A DNA stretch of 64,000 nt from Absidia repens (Eukaryota > Mucoromycota > Mucoromycetes > Mucorales > Cunninghamellaceae). The notes below the pieces were generated by a model, which saw only the letters and a list, made by a program, of their open reading frames with translations, had not been told where the DNA came from and ran no database searches. A program made the translations under genes and the position numbers. Shown in pieces: positions 48,341 through 63,741 of this stretch. Positions within the stretch are counted from its first letter, which is position 1. Every line of letters starts with the position of its first letter. Location: positions 62,001-126,000 of the forward strand of contig MCGE01000031.1 in assembly GCA_002105175.1 (NCBI GenBank), in the 5' to 3' direction.

Positions 48341-49813
48341 ATGCTTCAGCGTAAAAAAAAACCAGTCCAATATTTTTTTGTAGATATCAACGATCCTGAT
48401 TATTACAAAAGAATAAAAGTTGCACGAGCATGTATCGACTGTCGTAAACGTAAATCGAAGTAAGTAATAAAAAAAAAAAAAATCTTCCTCCCCTTGCGGA
48501 GCTAAACAAATTTAATCACACTTTTTTTTAATAGATGTGACATTGGAGTACCAGGCTCAGGTCCTTGTTCTGGATGCCGAAAACATAACAGGGTATGTGA
48601 GTTTACTGCTAGTACCGTTGTTTCGTCTACCCCATCACCAACAGTGTCATCCTCATGGCAAAGGGTGCAGGTCGCCCAGACGGGGTTTAAAAAACGAAAA
48701 AGTCGACTGTTTCAGCAAAGACGATCACAGACCACTAATCCACCACCTCAAATTGACCTTAATTTTAATCAATCTCAGCATCATTCCACACTTTCATTAA
48801 CGGTGGTACCTGAAAATTACTACAACAAAACCACTTTATACTCAAGAAGTGAAAATGATAGTGTAGGTATTGAACTTCAATCCTTTTCCAGCGATGCCCC
48901 TCACTTGCATGTGGACCTTCCTGTTCTCTGCTTACAAAAAGAAGAATGCCCATCGTTGCCGATAACACCCCCGCTGTCACTATCATCACCTTCCATGCTA
49001 TCCTCAACGGAAACAACACCCTCACCTCCAGTTAATATGGATTATGCATACGGTACCACATTCCCTTGGGAGTCATCTGCCTCTTCTTGTCCCAATATGG
49101 AAATATCAATGCACTCAGTCAATGGTGTGGATCCAGTTAAAAATGATTCTAAATTATCGTTATCACCCAATATGCTTGAACATGACCTTTTTAAAATTTA
49201 TTTGCAACACATTCATCCATTGTACCCCGTGTTTCCAGCATCCGCCCTAAACCAACCACACACTCTTCCATTATGTCTCCAATATGCTATTATGGCATTA
49301 TCCCTCCTTTATTGTCAGCTTCATGCACCCCCATCCGTCCATATGGCCCATGATTACTACAACAAGTCCTCAGAAGCGTTGCAATTGCATTTGTCGAGTG
49401 ATATTGTTACGGTACAAACCTTGCTGATCCTGTATAAGTACCACGAAACAACGGGAACAGCAGTAACGCATGAATATTTTTTGAATTCCGCTCAAACCAT
49501 TTTGGAACAATTGGCCACCCCAAGTTTTATGAATCACCATGACAATGAAAAAAAAGAATGGATATGCCGATTACAATGGATTGTGTTTATTCATCAATTT
49601 GGAAAGCCATCTACCCTAGATGGCTCATGGCGTGATCCACCCATCATACGCATGCCTTGCTTATTACCGTCTGAGCAACACGATACCATCCAAATAATAG
49701 CTATATCTAAATTGCTTGATGCTATTCATATTACAAACGCCTACTCTTCTGCTATTCAGAGTCTATGTATATCAGTTGAGGATCCTTGGGCGCAAAGAAA
49801 TCCATCTCTATGA
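48341..49813 (+). CDS. Zn2Cys6 fungal transcription factor
   Basis: Two exons (48341-48459 and 48535-49813) encode 465 residues. The binuclear zinc cluster spans both exons: Cys31-x2-Cys34-x6-Cys41-x9-Cys51-x2-Cys54-x6-Cys61, with the basic RKRKSKC stretch of DNA-binding Gal4-type proteins. The intron sits inside the lysine codon before the third Cys. A basic linker (FKKRKSRLFQQRR) and Ser/Pro-rich region follow. From about residue 225 comes part of a fungal-specific regulatory domain: LFKIYLQHIHPLYPVFP, the typical start of that domain, then YYNKSSEAL and TVQTLLILYKYHETTG. At 465 residues it is short for the family (often 600-900), so the domain appears C-terminally truncated or compact. The cluster begins about 30 residues in, as usual. 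The target is unknown; the neighbouring chitinase is a candidate by position only. Confidence 0.9.
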
Positions 49814-50076
49814 CGACACTATAACGAATCTAATCTCTAATTAATATCATCCCCCCTTTTTTTTATTTCCTCTTTTCCCTATCGTCACTCAATCACCTAC
49901 ACAAAACCTCCCCATATCAATCAACTATATAATACCCATTGCATAAAAAAAAAGGAATAGTTTATTATCTTTGTTCAAGTTGTAAAAAAAAAAAAAAAAA
50001 AAAAAAAAAGTTCTATTCTACAGAAAAACTAAAACTAAAACTAAACTTAAAAAAGTACAACTAAATCCATTGTTTG
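49814..50076. other. convergent 3' spacer
   Basis: This 263-nt gap lies between the 3' ends of the Zn2Cys6 and Rtc5-like genes. It contains a poly(A) run at about 49983-50009. No gene is seen. Confidence 0.5.
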
Positions 50077-52149
50077 TTATTGTTCGTCTTGTCGTCGCTG
50101 TGGAGGTTGGTTGCTGTCGTAGTAATGTTGGTCGCCTTGAATGATACCAGCCAATCTTAGAATTTCCTTGTCAATTTGCCCGTCTTGTTGCCGGATTTGT
50201 ACACCAGCACGTCGATTTGCGTCTTGATATTCAAAATCCCATGCCTTTTTTTGAGCCAGGGTCAGTTTCTCGTTGCCCAAACCAAACACTTCCAAATTCA
50301 CAATATCAAAACCATAATCAAAGCTGCTGTTGCTGCTGTTGCTGCTGCTGCTGCTGCTACAGGCGCTCCGGTGCTGTTGAGATTTTTCAAACGTCGGTAA
50401 AGCCGGATACATTTCTTGATGATAGCGTCCCGTCTGTAGAGTGTTGTCCAAAAAGAGCATGCATGCATCGGCTGTCATTTCACCCGTAGACGGATGTGTT
50501 TGTTGTGGTTGTGGAGTTGGAGGTTGATGTGATGTCGTTCCGCCGAAAGCGAGACCAACGTGTGAGTGATAATAGACATAGTGTTGATTGCGACCTGTCG
50601 GCTTGAAGAGTTCAAACCGTGGAGAGAGTTCTGCCAAAAAGCATTGATCCGTACCCCAGTAATTCCGTCCTTGTTTCCACGGTTCATTCACTACACTAAC
50701 AAGCATCATCATCTTTCCAATATCATCTGTGTGGTGGTGCTTCCCGCTGCTGCTGCTGCTGCTGCTGTTGTTGTTGTTGTTGTGCGTTACTTGGATTTGC
50801 ATCACCAATAAAGTAGGACCAGGATACTTGAACACATGGTTTTCAAATCGGTTCATGGAAAAGCCATCCTTGGTGCCGGAATACAGTCGAGTCCAGTGCT
50901 TTGTGGTCAAATACATCGGAGGTAAACACCATGACAAAAGCGCACAACAGTTGGTATTCAGAATGTCAGTGTCCACCGGGAGTGGTGCAATATCTTGAGA
51001 AAGCACAAGGTCGATCGTCCGTAATGAAGATGTATCGTCTCCAGTTGTATCCCCGTCGTCATCGCCCTCATCTTCGTCACCTGTGGTTGCTAAGGATTTT
51101 TTTGGGACGGCCATTGCAAATCGTGTGTATATGAAAGATTGAATGGTCTTGAATAAATAAGGTGCATTTCGGGATTTCCATAAGCAAAAGGCATAATGTG
51201 AGATACAGTCATCATCGTCATTGCTGTCTTTTGTTGTAGAGTGTTCGTCCATGACATAGATTGTGTTGGTGAGGGTATCCGCCAGGTGTCTAATAGCATC
51301 GATATCAGGTTTGCTGTTTTGTTGTTCTGCATGTTCTGCGTGTACTATCCATATTGCCAGTATAAATAGTTCCTTCAGGTCCGTTTTTAACATTTTCAGG
51401 GTATCTTGAGAAGTAGCAGCAGGGGTGATATCGCCAGAGTTAACAGGACTAGTGATTTCGTCTTCGTCGTCAAACCGAATGCCCAAGTCCGCCAGAGTGT
51501 ATCCTTTGTGGCTACTTGTGTCGTCTAGTTGGTTTGGAAATGTATCCACCGTATCCCTCGTATTGTGTTGCTCATCCTCGCCTGTGGTCGTCGTAGTCGA
51601 TGTTGTTGTGGTGGTGGTGGTGCTAGCACGTAGTGGAATGGCCAAAGAATCAAAAAAGGTAGTTTCGAACACCGTGGTATCATGTTGAGGATCATCCAAT
51701 TTTCCAGTCAATACAGCAAAGGCAGTTAGAAATGAGTTCCACGACAAGTGTATAGGTGCTGAACTGAGGTTGCAGTTTGGATAAGCACCAAGACGTGAGA
51801 AGGATTTGAATAGTAAAACGCCTGCAGGTTCCAAAGTGGAAGGTAGGTGTAAGTGTTCCTAAATAAAATCATGAAACTACAATTAGCCAAACACATGTAT
51901 ATAAGTAAGTAAAAAACAACAGTGACTTACCAAAAATCGCTTGGGTTCAATAAAGTCTACATGGTCAGGCGACACAGATTTCAATTGTTGAAACGTTTGA
52001 TGCAAAGCCAAGAGTTCAGAGCGTGTAAGTTTTTGTTTCACTTGCTGGATGGACTTTTTTCGTTTAAGAGATGGTACGTCGCACTGTGAAGTATCAGCAG
52101 ATGCATTGGATTGTGTTTTCGCCGTGCTTGTTGAGTGAGATTGGCCCAT
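50077..52149 (-). CDS. RTC5: TLDc-domain protein, Rtc5-like
   Basis: Two exons (51931-52149 and 50077-51858) give 666 residues. The N-terminus MGQSHS matches yeast Rtc5 (MGQSSS) and is an N-myristoylation consensus with Gly at position 2. Residues about 40-75 are helical and EF-hand-like in spacing but lack clear calcium ligands. A central acidic/Thr-rich low-complexity region is followed by the TLDc domain (about residues 330-600): LYSGTKDGFSMNRFENHVFKY, TLLVMQIQV, NYWGTDQCFLAELSPRFELF, HSHVGLAFGG, FDIVNLEVFGLG. TLDc proteins bind the vacuolar V-ATPase, and yeast Rtc5 is linked to its disassembly and to vacuole morphology. That role is transferred by homology. Ser/Asn homopolymer insertions interrupt the domain. 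It shares a 327-nt divergent promoter with the kinase. Confidence 0.85.
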
Positions 52150-52476
52150 GGTGAATAATGAATAAAACTAAAGAAGGAAGAAATAAAAATGTAATCCGAA
52201 AGATTTTTTTTTTTGATTTCATGGTGAAATTTTATACATTTCAAATCCCGTCAAATGCTTTGATCAGAAGCAGTAATTCCACTTGAACATTCCTCGTCCC
52301 GAGAAACCAGATGGACAAAAAAAAAAAAAGCATTAAGAGAACTATTTCATCTCCACTAACGAATAAATTATCCGACCATTTTAAACTATGATTAATCAAT
52401 TTATTTTTTTCTCCCTTTCTTTCTCTCCCTCTCTCTTGTTACCATATACCATCATCAGCGTAATATTTCATTTCCT
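52150..52476. promoter_or_regulatory. divergent promoter, Rtc5-like / kinase
   Basis: This is a 327-nt gap between divergent starts. A CT-rich tract at about 52405-52440 (CTCCCTTTCTTTCTC and similar) lies 40 nt before the kinase start. Poly(A) is at about 52318-52330. No TATA box is evident. Confidence 0.45.
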
Positions 52477-56222
<3,746 letters not shown>

Positions 56223-56373
56223 AATTTTTTTATCATAAAATTTATCAATAAATAAATGTCTTCCATTTGATGGTTTCAAACTCAATCCTTTTTTTTTTTT
56301 TTGTCTTCTCCCTTTTTTTATTTTTTATGTTTATTTTGTTGTTACTGTAATATATTGTTGCGTTTTTTATGCA

Positions 56374-59300
56374 ATGGCGTCGTCCTTCACTGATTACATG
56401 GCCACTGTGCCAGATGCACCTTGGCATTCAACTACAGATAATTGCCACAGCTCTCTTAGCAACAATCGCGATACATCAGAATCACCAGCGTTGTTAGAAA
56501 CGTTACAGCAGGAACACCTCCAGCGACTTGCAGATCTAGAACCTGTCAGCAAGAATCTTCTGGTGTCCAACCTCAAATCAGCAACAACAAAGAAATCTAT
56601 TGAAGCACTTTTCTCGAAATATGGGATCATTCGCAAAATCGTTATCAACAAGGACACTCAAGGTATACCTGATAGTACTGCTATGATTTATTTTGCGTAA
56701 GTTAGTTCGTTTCATAATTCCGGAAACTCTTTGACTAATTTTTTTTTATTCTCTGTAGTATTGCTCCTTTCAGCTCTAGCTTTGGTGGGAAACAACTAGT
56801 GATTGATGGCAATGTACTTGAAACCGAATTTATCATCGTGGAGGACAAAACTGACACAAGCACAAAACCTCAAGACGCTACTAAAGAAACCACACAATCG
56901 GTCTTCTGTCACGCCCTATCTGTTTCCATGGGGACGTTTACTCGGCCTACTATCTATCAAGAAATGTGGAAAACAAATCGCTTAGTACGTCTGGGTGTCG
57001 ACACTATGTATCAGACCTTGGAAATTGGCTTTCTACACAATGGCCTGACCTACAAAATGGATTTCCCTTGGTCGAACCTGGTGAAAGAAATTACTATGGA
57101 AGCAACATCCCAAGCTATCACCACGTTTACATTTTCACTGCGTTATCCTCCACGATTATGGCGGAAAGATCTTGACCATGCACTTGGAACTACTGTTTGG
57201 ATCCGCTCAACAGAATTATTTATGGATACACCACCTCCTACTTCCCCTGAACCTTCGCCTCTCACATTGTATATTCCTGAGAATCAAGTTGACCTTGGTG
57301 CTTGGACTGACTATCGTTTGGAATTCAACGCGAAGGAAGTGGCATCTCATCAATTTGAATTCATTGTCAAACAGCTAATGACTCACGACCTTCTTCGACA
57401 CACCCTTATATATCAGCGCTCCACTGCCATTAGCGTAGTATCTCGAAGGAAACAGCAACTTTTCTACAACCATTCTGACCGCACCGATGCCATGGACTAC
57501 GACATATTATACATGCTGGAATGCGCCATCACAAAACGGTACCTGAATCAATATACATTAGATGCAGCTTTTTACGACCGATTGAATCAACTAGGTGTCA
57601 CAATCGCTTGCAAAATTTTATCCTGGATTATCTCCGAAAACACGGCAAAATACAACGCTTATGCAGCATTCCAAACAGCATGGCAACGTATCAAGTCCAC
57701 ATTGCGAATTTCCTCTGTTACTATACCGGATGGCTGCTGTTTGGTTTCTTCCGCACTTGTGACACCGACATCATTGATCCTATTACCACCAACAATGGAA
57801 CAAACAAACCGAACACTCCGACAATACAGCACCTATTCAGATCGATTCTTACGGGTTTCTTTTGTGGAAGACGACTTGACTTTACTGACACATAGACCTC
57901 CCCGCGAATTGAATCAGACGACCGTCCACAGACAAGACTCTCTATACAACAGACTATACAAGGTGATGATTGGTGGCATCAAGATAGGCAACCGACACTT
58001 CGAATTTTTGGCCTATGACTCTACCCAGCTCTCGTCTCATAGTTGCTGGTTCTTCGCTGCAACTTCAACTCTCTCGGCATCTGACATTCGGAAATCTCTT
58101 TGGGATATGGACTTGTTGACAAATTTATCTGAATACATTGGAGCGACGGATATTTGTTTTCAGCCCACTCGACCTCTGCCAATATATGAGCCGACCAAAC
58201 CAGATGATGTACCAGTGGAATCTTCTCAACAAAAGACACAGAAACAGGTCAAGAAGAAAGGCGGACGTCGTCAACGGCCATCCCAACAAGAACGAAAACA
58301 GCAACAGCAGCAACCAAAGGAAGAAGATAAGACGATCGAATGGATTGATGATTTATATACGCTCAGTGACAAGGTGCGACATGTGTGTGGTAAAATATCT
58401 CCCAAGACTGTCCGTGAAGTGGTCCAAGCTTTACAACTTGAAAATGCACCAAGCGCAATCCAGTATAGTTTAGGTGGCTGTCTAGGCGTCTTGGCCTTGT
58501 CCAATTTTATCAACGGGAAAACCAAGATTCAAGTCCGGCCTTGCCACTATATTTTTGATAGAAAGCCTTCCAACTTGCAAATAGTCCAGACCTCCTCTTA
58601 TGCACCGGCGTTTCTCGATCGGACCCTGATGTCACTCCTCTCTGGACTTGGTGTCTCTGGCCATCTTTTTTTGACAATGGTACAACACTCTATGGCAATG
58701 ATGAACAGTGCTTTCAATGATGCAACAACAGCAACGGAATATCTCAAGACATTTGCCAGCAATGAACGAAACGGAATTCAAACGATGCGAAACATGATCA
58801 GTGCTGGCTTTCTCTCTCGACGTGATCCTTATTTACTCAACATGCTATGGGTCTTTAGGACAAGGCGACTTATCGAAATGAAGAAAAAGGCGGCTCTCCA
58901 CGTGCCAAAGGGTGCTCATCTGATGGTTATCATGGACGAAACAGATACATTGGCGCCGAACGAAATATTTTGTCAAATATCAGACCTGAAATCTGGGCAA
59001 CTTTCAAAACGGACACAGGTGAAAGGCTCTTGCTTTGTGGTCAAACAACCTTGTATCCATTCTGGCAATATACGAATATTCGAAGCAGTAGATCATCCGG
59101 CTTTACGACATTGGTGTGATGTGATTGTGATCTCGTCGAGGTACCGCGATGATGCTCCTCGGCAACATTTGGATGGAAAAATGGATGGACAACGCTTTAC
59201 GTAAGATGATTATTTTGGATAACTGATTCGATTATTCAATAGAAATACAGAAGACTCATTTCATTTTTTTTTTTTTTTTTTGGTCGATTTATAGAATCAT

Positions 59301-60699
59301 TTGGGATCCTAATATGCAACCTTATTCGAAATTAGCGAAGACTCTGAAAAACCGGGAACCATCAGGCCAAGCAACCGCATCAACCAAGACCAGAATGACC
59401 CCATCGGCAGCAATACAATCGTTTGTCAACTATGTACGCAATGATTACAAGGATACTCTTATAAGATTCTATTTGATGACAACGGAAAAGGCTGGCTATA
59501 ATACTCAAGACAGCTCATGCATTCAACTCGCACTTCAGTATGCTGATGCGTCTGGTAAGTCCTTATGAAAACCAAGAGAAAAAGAGTTGAATCAACAACC
59601 ATGAAAAATATTCAATGGCCTTTTTTTTTTTTTGTTTGTCTTTTTTGGAAAAATAGACTATACGAACGTACCATGCTCCATCTCTATTGACCAAACATTG
59701 GAATCAACTGTATACCCTGACTATATGGGAGTGCCGAATATACCCACGCATCAATCCAGCGACATACAAGGACAGATCTACCGCATGATTTCACCAACAC
59801 TGTACCAGAACTACACCGAACAAATGATATTAAAGAACGGTCACTTTGTTGTCTATGATCCTAGACTGAAGATGGAAGGCATGGAACCATATATTATTGA
59901 AGCCCGTGAGGTCAAGACCAGGTACGACTATGATATCAAGACATTGATGCAGCAATATGGAATCAATACAGAAGTGGAATTGATTACTGGCAACGTAGTG
60001 GATGATTCTCGACAATATCATGACGCTCAGGGATGCAGAACGATACACCGCGAAAGGATGATCCAAGCAGTAGAGGCATTACAACGACATTATCTGCATT
60101 TATTTCACCAAGAATTTGAACATGTCGTAGTAGACGACCCGACTCGACCTCCTTTAGAACTCCCGCCCATCCGACGTGATATGAAAGACACTGTGCGACA
60201 AAAAGAAATCAAGGCGGCGGCCTGGTATTACATCACATATCACCCTACCGAACGACCAAAATCTACTGTTGCGATCATGCTCAGCTTCCCCTGGCTATTG
60301 AGTGATGTTCTGAGTTCACTGGCTCGACGACAACACAATGCTATGGACGATTCTGCATTGGATCAAGCTGCCATTGAAAAGTACCGGAAAGAATCCGACG
60401 ATGTAGCCTTAGTGAATGTGGATGGTGATGAAGGCGAAGACGAATCGGAAGAGGATGATGATGATGACGACGACGACGACGACGATGATGATGATGATGA
60501 CTCGCACGCATCGGACGATGATGAATTAAATAACTCGGTGGATGATGACAGTGCCTCTGAAACTGGTTTAAAGGGCAATGGAAATATTGAATCTACTGCA
60601 GAAAACCAACCATGCCAACTCCAACAAGGTGGTCAAGATGACGGACAAGCCTCCGTGCCGGTCTTCAACATCAAGCTTAGCGATATTGTAGGATTATAG
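56374..60699 (+). CDS. RRM-containing cellular RNA-dependent RNA polymerase homologue with altered active site
   Basis: This protein belongs to the eukaryotic RdRP family (QDE-1/Rdp1 type), which makes double-stranded RNA for RNA silencing. It is not a viral enzyme. Four exons (56374-56696, 56759-59200, 59295-59554, 59657-60699) give 1355 residues. Residues about 60-150 form an RRM-like fold (KNLLVSNLKSATTKKSIEAL, IPDSTAMIYFA). The RdRP domain follows, with GGIKIGNRHFEFLAYD, CWFFAAT, VPKGAHLMVIMDETDTLAPN, HSGNIRIFEAVDHPAL and IIWDP, then later YPDYMG and KAAAWYYITYHP. At residues 915-919 it has KMDGQ where the family has the catalytic DxDGD, so two of three metal-binding aspartates are replaced. 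A Lys/Arg/Gln-rich insertion lies near 615-645, and about 16 consecutive Asp sit near the C-terminus. The start Met at 56374 is preferred; an ATG 5 nt upstream is out of frame. A non-catalytic or regulatory role is inferred. Confidence 0.88.
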
Positions 60700-61332
60700 T
60701 AGCTTATATACCCCCACCCCTTCCCAATTTGCGCTAGTGATTAGTTATCTCTATATTCAGTTCCAATGGATACCTTATTTTATAATTTTACATATTTATT
60801 CTTCCTCTTTCTTATTTGTTGTCTTGTATTACCTCATGTACTATTCAAAATAAAATAAAATATTAGACCTTGATATACATTATCGTTATGCTCTCCTTCA
60901 CAAAAATATTATTATGTTATGATTTTTCACCGATTATATTTATGGGGTACTTTACATAATTTATGTTTGCTTGAAGTAATAAACTACAATATACGACACT
61001 ATGGAGTACAGTACGTACAGTACAATACAGAGGGGTAGTGGGGGAAGATTTAGAAAAATTATAGTCTATAGTAAATAGGATATCCGAGAAGTATGCATGT
61101 ATAAAAAAAATCTAGCATGGGCATATGGAGGTCTTTGCAAATTTTCCATAGACAATGGTCCCATCCCATTCCATTCTCCCAACTACCATACATATGTTGT
61201 AGTTACTATGTGTTCGTCCATGTTATATCTATTTAGAAAGCCGTCTTTTGTGTTTATTTTATGGAAATGAGAACTGCAGTTTAGCTACTGACCATTTTTT
61301 TTTTAAAAAAAAAAAAAAATTCAAATCCAGCA
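60700..61332. other. 3' spacer of the RdRP gene
   Basis: Plausible poly(A) signals (AATAAAATAAAATA) lie at about 60850-60864. AGTACAGTACGTACAGTACA at about 61006-61025 is a short palindromic repeat. No gene is seen. Confidence 0.5.
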
Positions 61333-61364
61333 CACGTGAATTTTTCCTCTTTTCTTTTCTTTCC

Positions 61365-61395
<31 letters not shown>

Positions 61396-62194
61396 TTGGT
61401 TTCTCCTTTCATCATTATAACCTTCATGAGGTTATGATGTCATTAGATTAGTGTCAGGACTAGTTTAGAAGGGTTTTTAGCTCAGGGTTATAAGATGCAT
61501 GGGGAAACCCTTTCATTTTGGATCTAGGATTTAGAACTATCATTAGTTGGCTTTTTGGAACCTTCATTAGCTTGGCTTAGTGCTAGTTTGTTCATAGTAT
61601 ATATCTATATTCGAATAAAACATACATTTTTATTCGCTTCAATAAAATATATCCCATTAGTCTCCCTGATATCTTGTAAAAGTGATGTCCTTTACCATCG
61701 GGTCATTTAATTAGTGTTGTCAGTTATTGTTATTCAGTAAAAATTGTCCCTTTAGGCTTTCTCTTATCTTGTATATTATATTAGCTCCCATTTTACATCT
61801 GTACTTTTAAATTAGTGTTGACCATTCATCAACTCCCACATTAGTCTCCCTCTTGTTTTCTCTAATAGACATTTCGTGGTGTGTTTTGGATGTGCGTTGC
61901 TGGCGGGCTTAACGAATGGAGGTCAGTTTCGTTGTTTTTACTGTGTTTTGAAATTTTTCGCCAAATTTTGTAGACTGATTTTTAACACCTTCTAAAATAT
62001 ATTGAACCCCAATTCATCGCTTGAAAGGTCATTGGAAGATCGAGCTTCTTTAGTCCTCAACTATGTTACTTCAAAATAAATGATACCTTGGAACTCCAGG
62101 AAAAAAAAAAAATCGTTTATTTGAACTATGATATTCAACAATCAATGTTTTCCAGAAAGACACCGTTATTCCGGGTAGTGTTAATGTGGCTCCC
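61333..62194 (+). mobile_element. dispersed repeat DR1, long copy G
   Basis: Plus-sense order: CACGTG (61333), CT/T tract, TTAGTGTCAGGACTAGTTTA, hairpin core, CATTTTGGATCTAGGATTTA, ATTAGCTTGGCTTAGTG, AATAAAA motifs, GTGTTGACCATTCATCA, the GAACCCC..TTGAAAGGTCAT block shared with copy E, and the right end GTTAATGTGGCTCCC at 62180-62194 followed by TA. Hairpin arms are AAGGGTTT (61469-61476) and AAACCCTT (61505-61512). A left TIR is not recognisable. It lies 0.6 kb downstream of the RdRP gene, same sense. Confidence 0.7.
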
Positions 62195-62196
62195 TA

Positions 62197-62779
62197 CTGT
62201 ATGTGATCTAGAGCTGGAAATGATCGGTTGACAAGTTAGAAGTGAAAAGCAGCAAATTGAAAGACACGTTAGAGAAAAAGCAAAATAATAATATTTGGAT
62301 TGATAGAATTCATGCATGTGATTGATGTGAGTACTGGGTCCGGAATACGATCATATTTAGTAACAAGCAACGTGAGCTGTCAACCTGGCAATATTGTTCA
62401 GTAATGGGTGAAATATACATAGATGAGCTGGAAAAGCAGTACAAAATGTGTTATAGCAATGGCTACACTGAAGCATGATTTAGATTTGTTTATATGACTG
62501 GTCGAACATTTGTAATGGGTGAATTAGGAAACAAGCGCAGTAGTAGAACATTCACAAAACATTTACAGTAGCGACATGGCTTCACTGCCCGCTTAGTCAA
62601 AATGATGATTATTAAAAAGATCTAGTTTATTGAAGCATAGAAGCATAATTATTGAATACTAAAATTAAGGGCGCAGGGTTCACTACGGCAAAGGGACTTG
62701 ATGGAGGGATCTATTGGAAGGAAGCTTGAGGGGCACCAATGTTCAACACTAATCAATCGGTGTGAAGGTATTCAAAAAA
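62197..62779. other. spacer between opposed DR1 copies
   Basis: No gene is seen. GTCCGGAATACG at about 62339-62350 resembles the subterminal GTTATTCCGGGTA of DR1 in reverse, and may mark the decayed far end of copy H. Confidence 0.4.
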
Positions 62780-63366
62780 GAGATTTATTGCACAAGACAT
62801 GAGAGAGACTAATGGGACAGTTTTTCATGGAAGCAAGTAAAAAGAGACATATTTTATTCAAATATTGTTCAAACTATAGACAAACTAAGACTGAATTAAG
62901 CTAATGAAGACTAATAGACCAACTAATGGTAGTTCTAAATCCTAGATCCAAAATGAAAGGGTTTCCCCATACATCTTGTAATCCCTGAGCTGAAATCCTT
63001 CTGAAATAGTCCTGACACTATTCTAAGTCCAACAGGACCCCATAAAAGTTGAATGGGGTAGAAAAAAAAAGGAAAATAAAAAAAGAAAAAAAAAAAAAAA
63101 GGAAAGAAAGAGCGCGAGAAAAATAAAAATGGGTGAAATAAAAATCCACGTGTGCGGGAATTGAAATCGTTTGTGTGGCCTCTGCGTGAACTGTCGTTCT
63201 GACCGTTGCCCTGTTTTTTTTTATTTCAATGATAAAATAAAACAGAAGAAAGTTTCAGAAGGTTATTCTGGTGCTAGATATAGTTTGAATTTACCCATCA
63301 AAATAATGATATTACCCACAATAGCGATACATTTCGATTTCCCATTGATATCGTTATTGCGGGTTC
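62780..63366 (-). mobile_element. dispersed repeat DR1, copy H
   Basis: In the minus sense this copy begins next to TA with AGAACCCGCAATAACGATA (ending at 63366). That end pairs with ACCCACAATAGCGATA at 63314-63329 as a local palindrome, as in copy E. Then come CACGTG (63149), the CT tract, the core (62946-63035), the CATAGTTT block, and TCTTGTGCAATAAATC at about 62780. No coding capacity is seen. Confidence 0.7.
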
Positions 63367-63706
63367 TTACGGTACTAGTCCGAATAAGGTAAAAGAGCAT
63401 GAAGACAAAAGTTAAAGATATTTGGTAATGGGGGCGCAGGTCTCACTTATATTGCTTTTCACATTCATTTATATAGTGCTACAAGTATTTGGCATGACCA
63501 GCATAAAGTATCGGTACAGGAATTAGGTTCATTCATCACTCGAGGCGCGGATTACTCTCAACTGGGAAGTTAAAGGCGGATGTCTCACGCTGAAATTTAT
63601 TATATGAATGAGTATACTTCCTGGACTTGTATAACTTGGAATGTAATTAAATTTGTACTTACTTTTGTATTGAAAGCAGAGAGCATTTATCAAATACACA
63701 CAAATA

Positions 63707-63741
<35 letters not shown>

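Noticed and set aside
56759..60699. Viral polymerase insertion as the source of the RdRP gene
   Set aside because: Motifs, four-exon structure and RRM fusion match the cellular silencing RdRP family, not a viral one.
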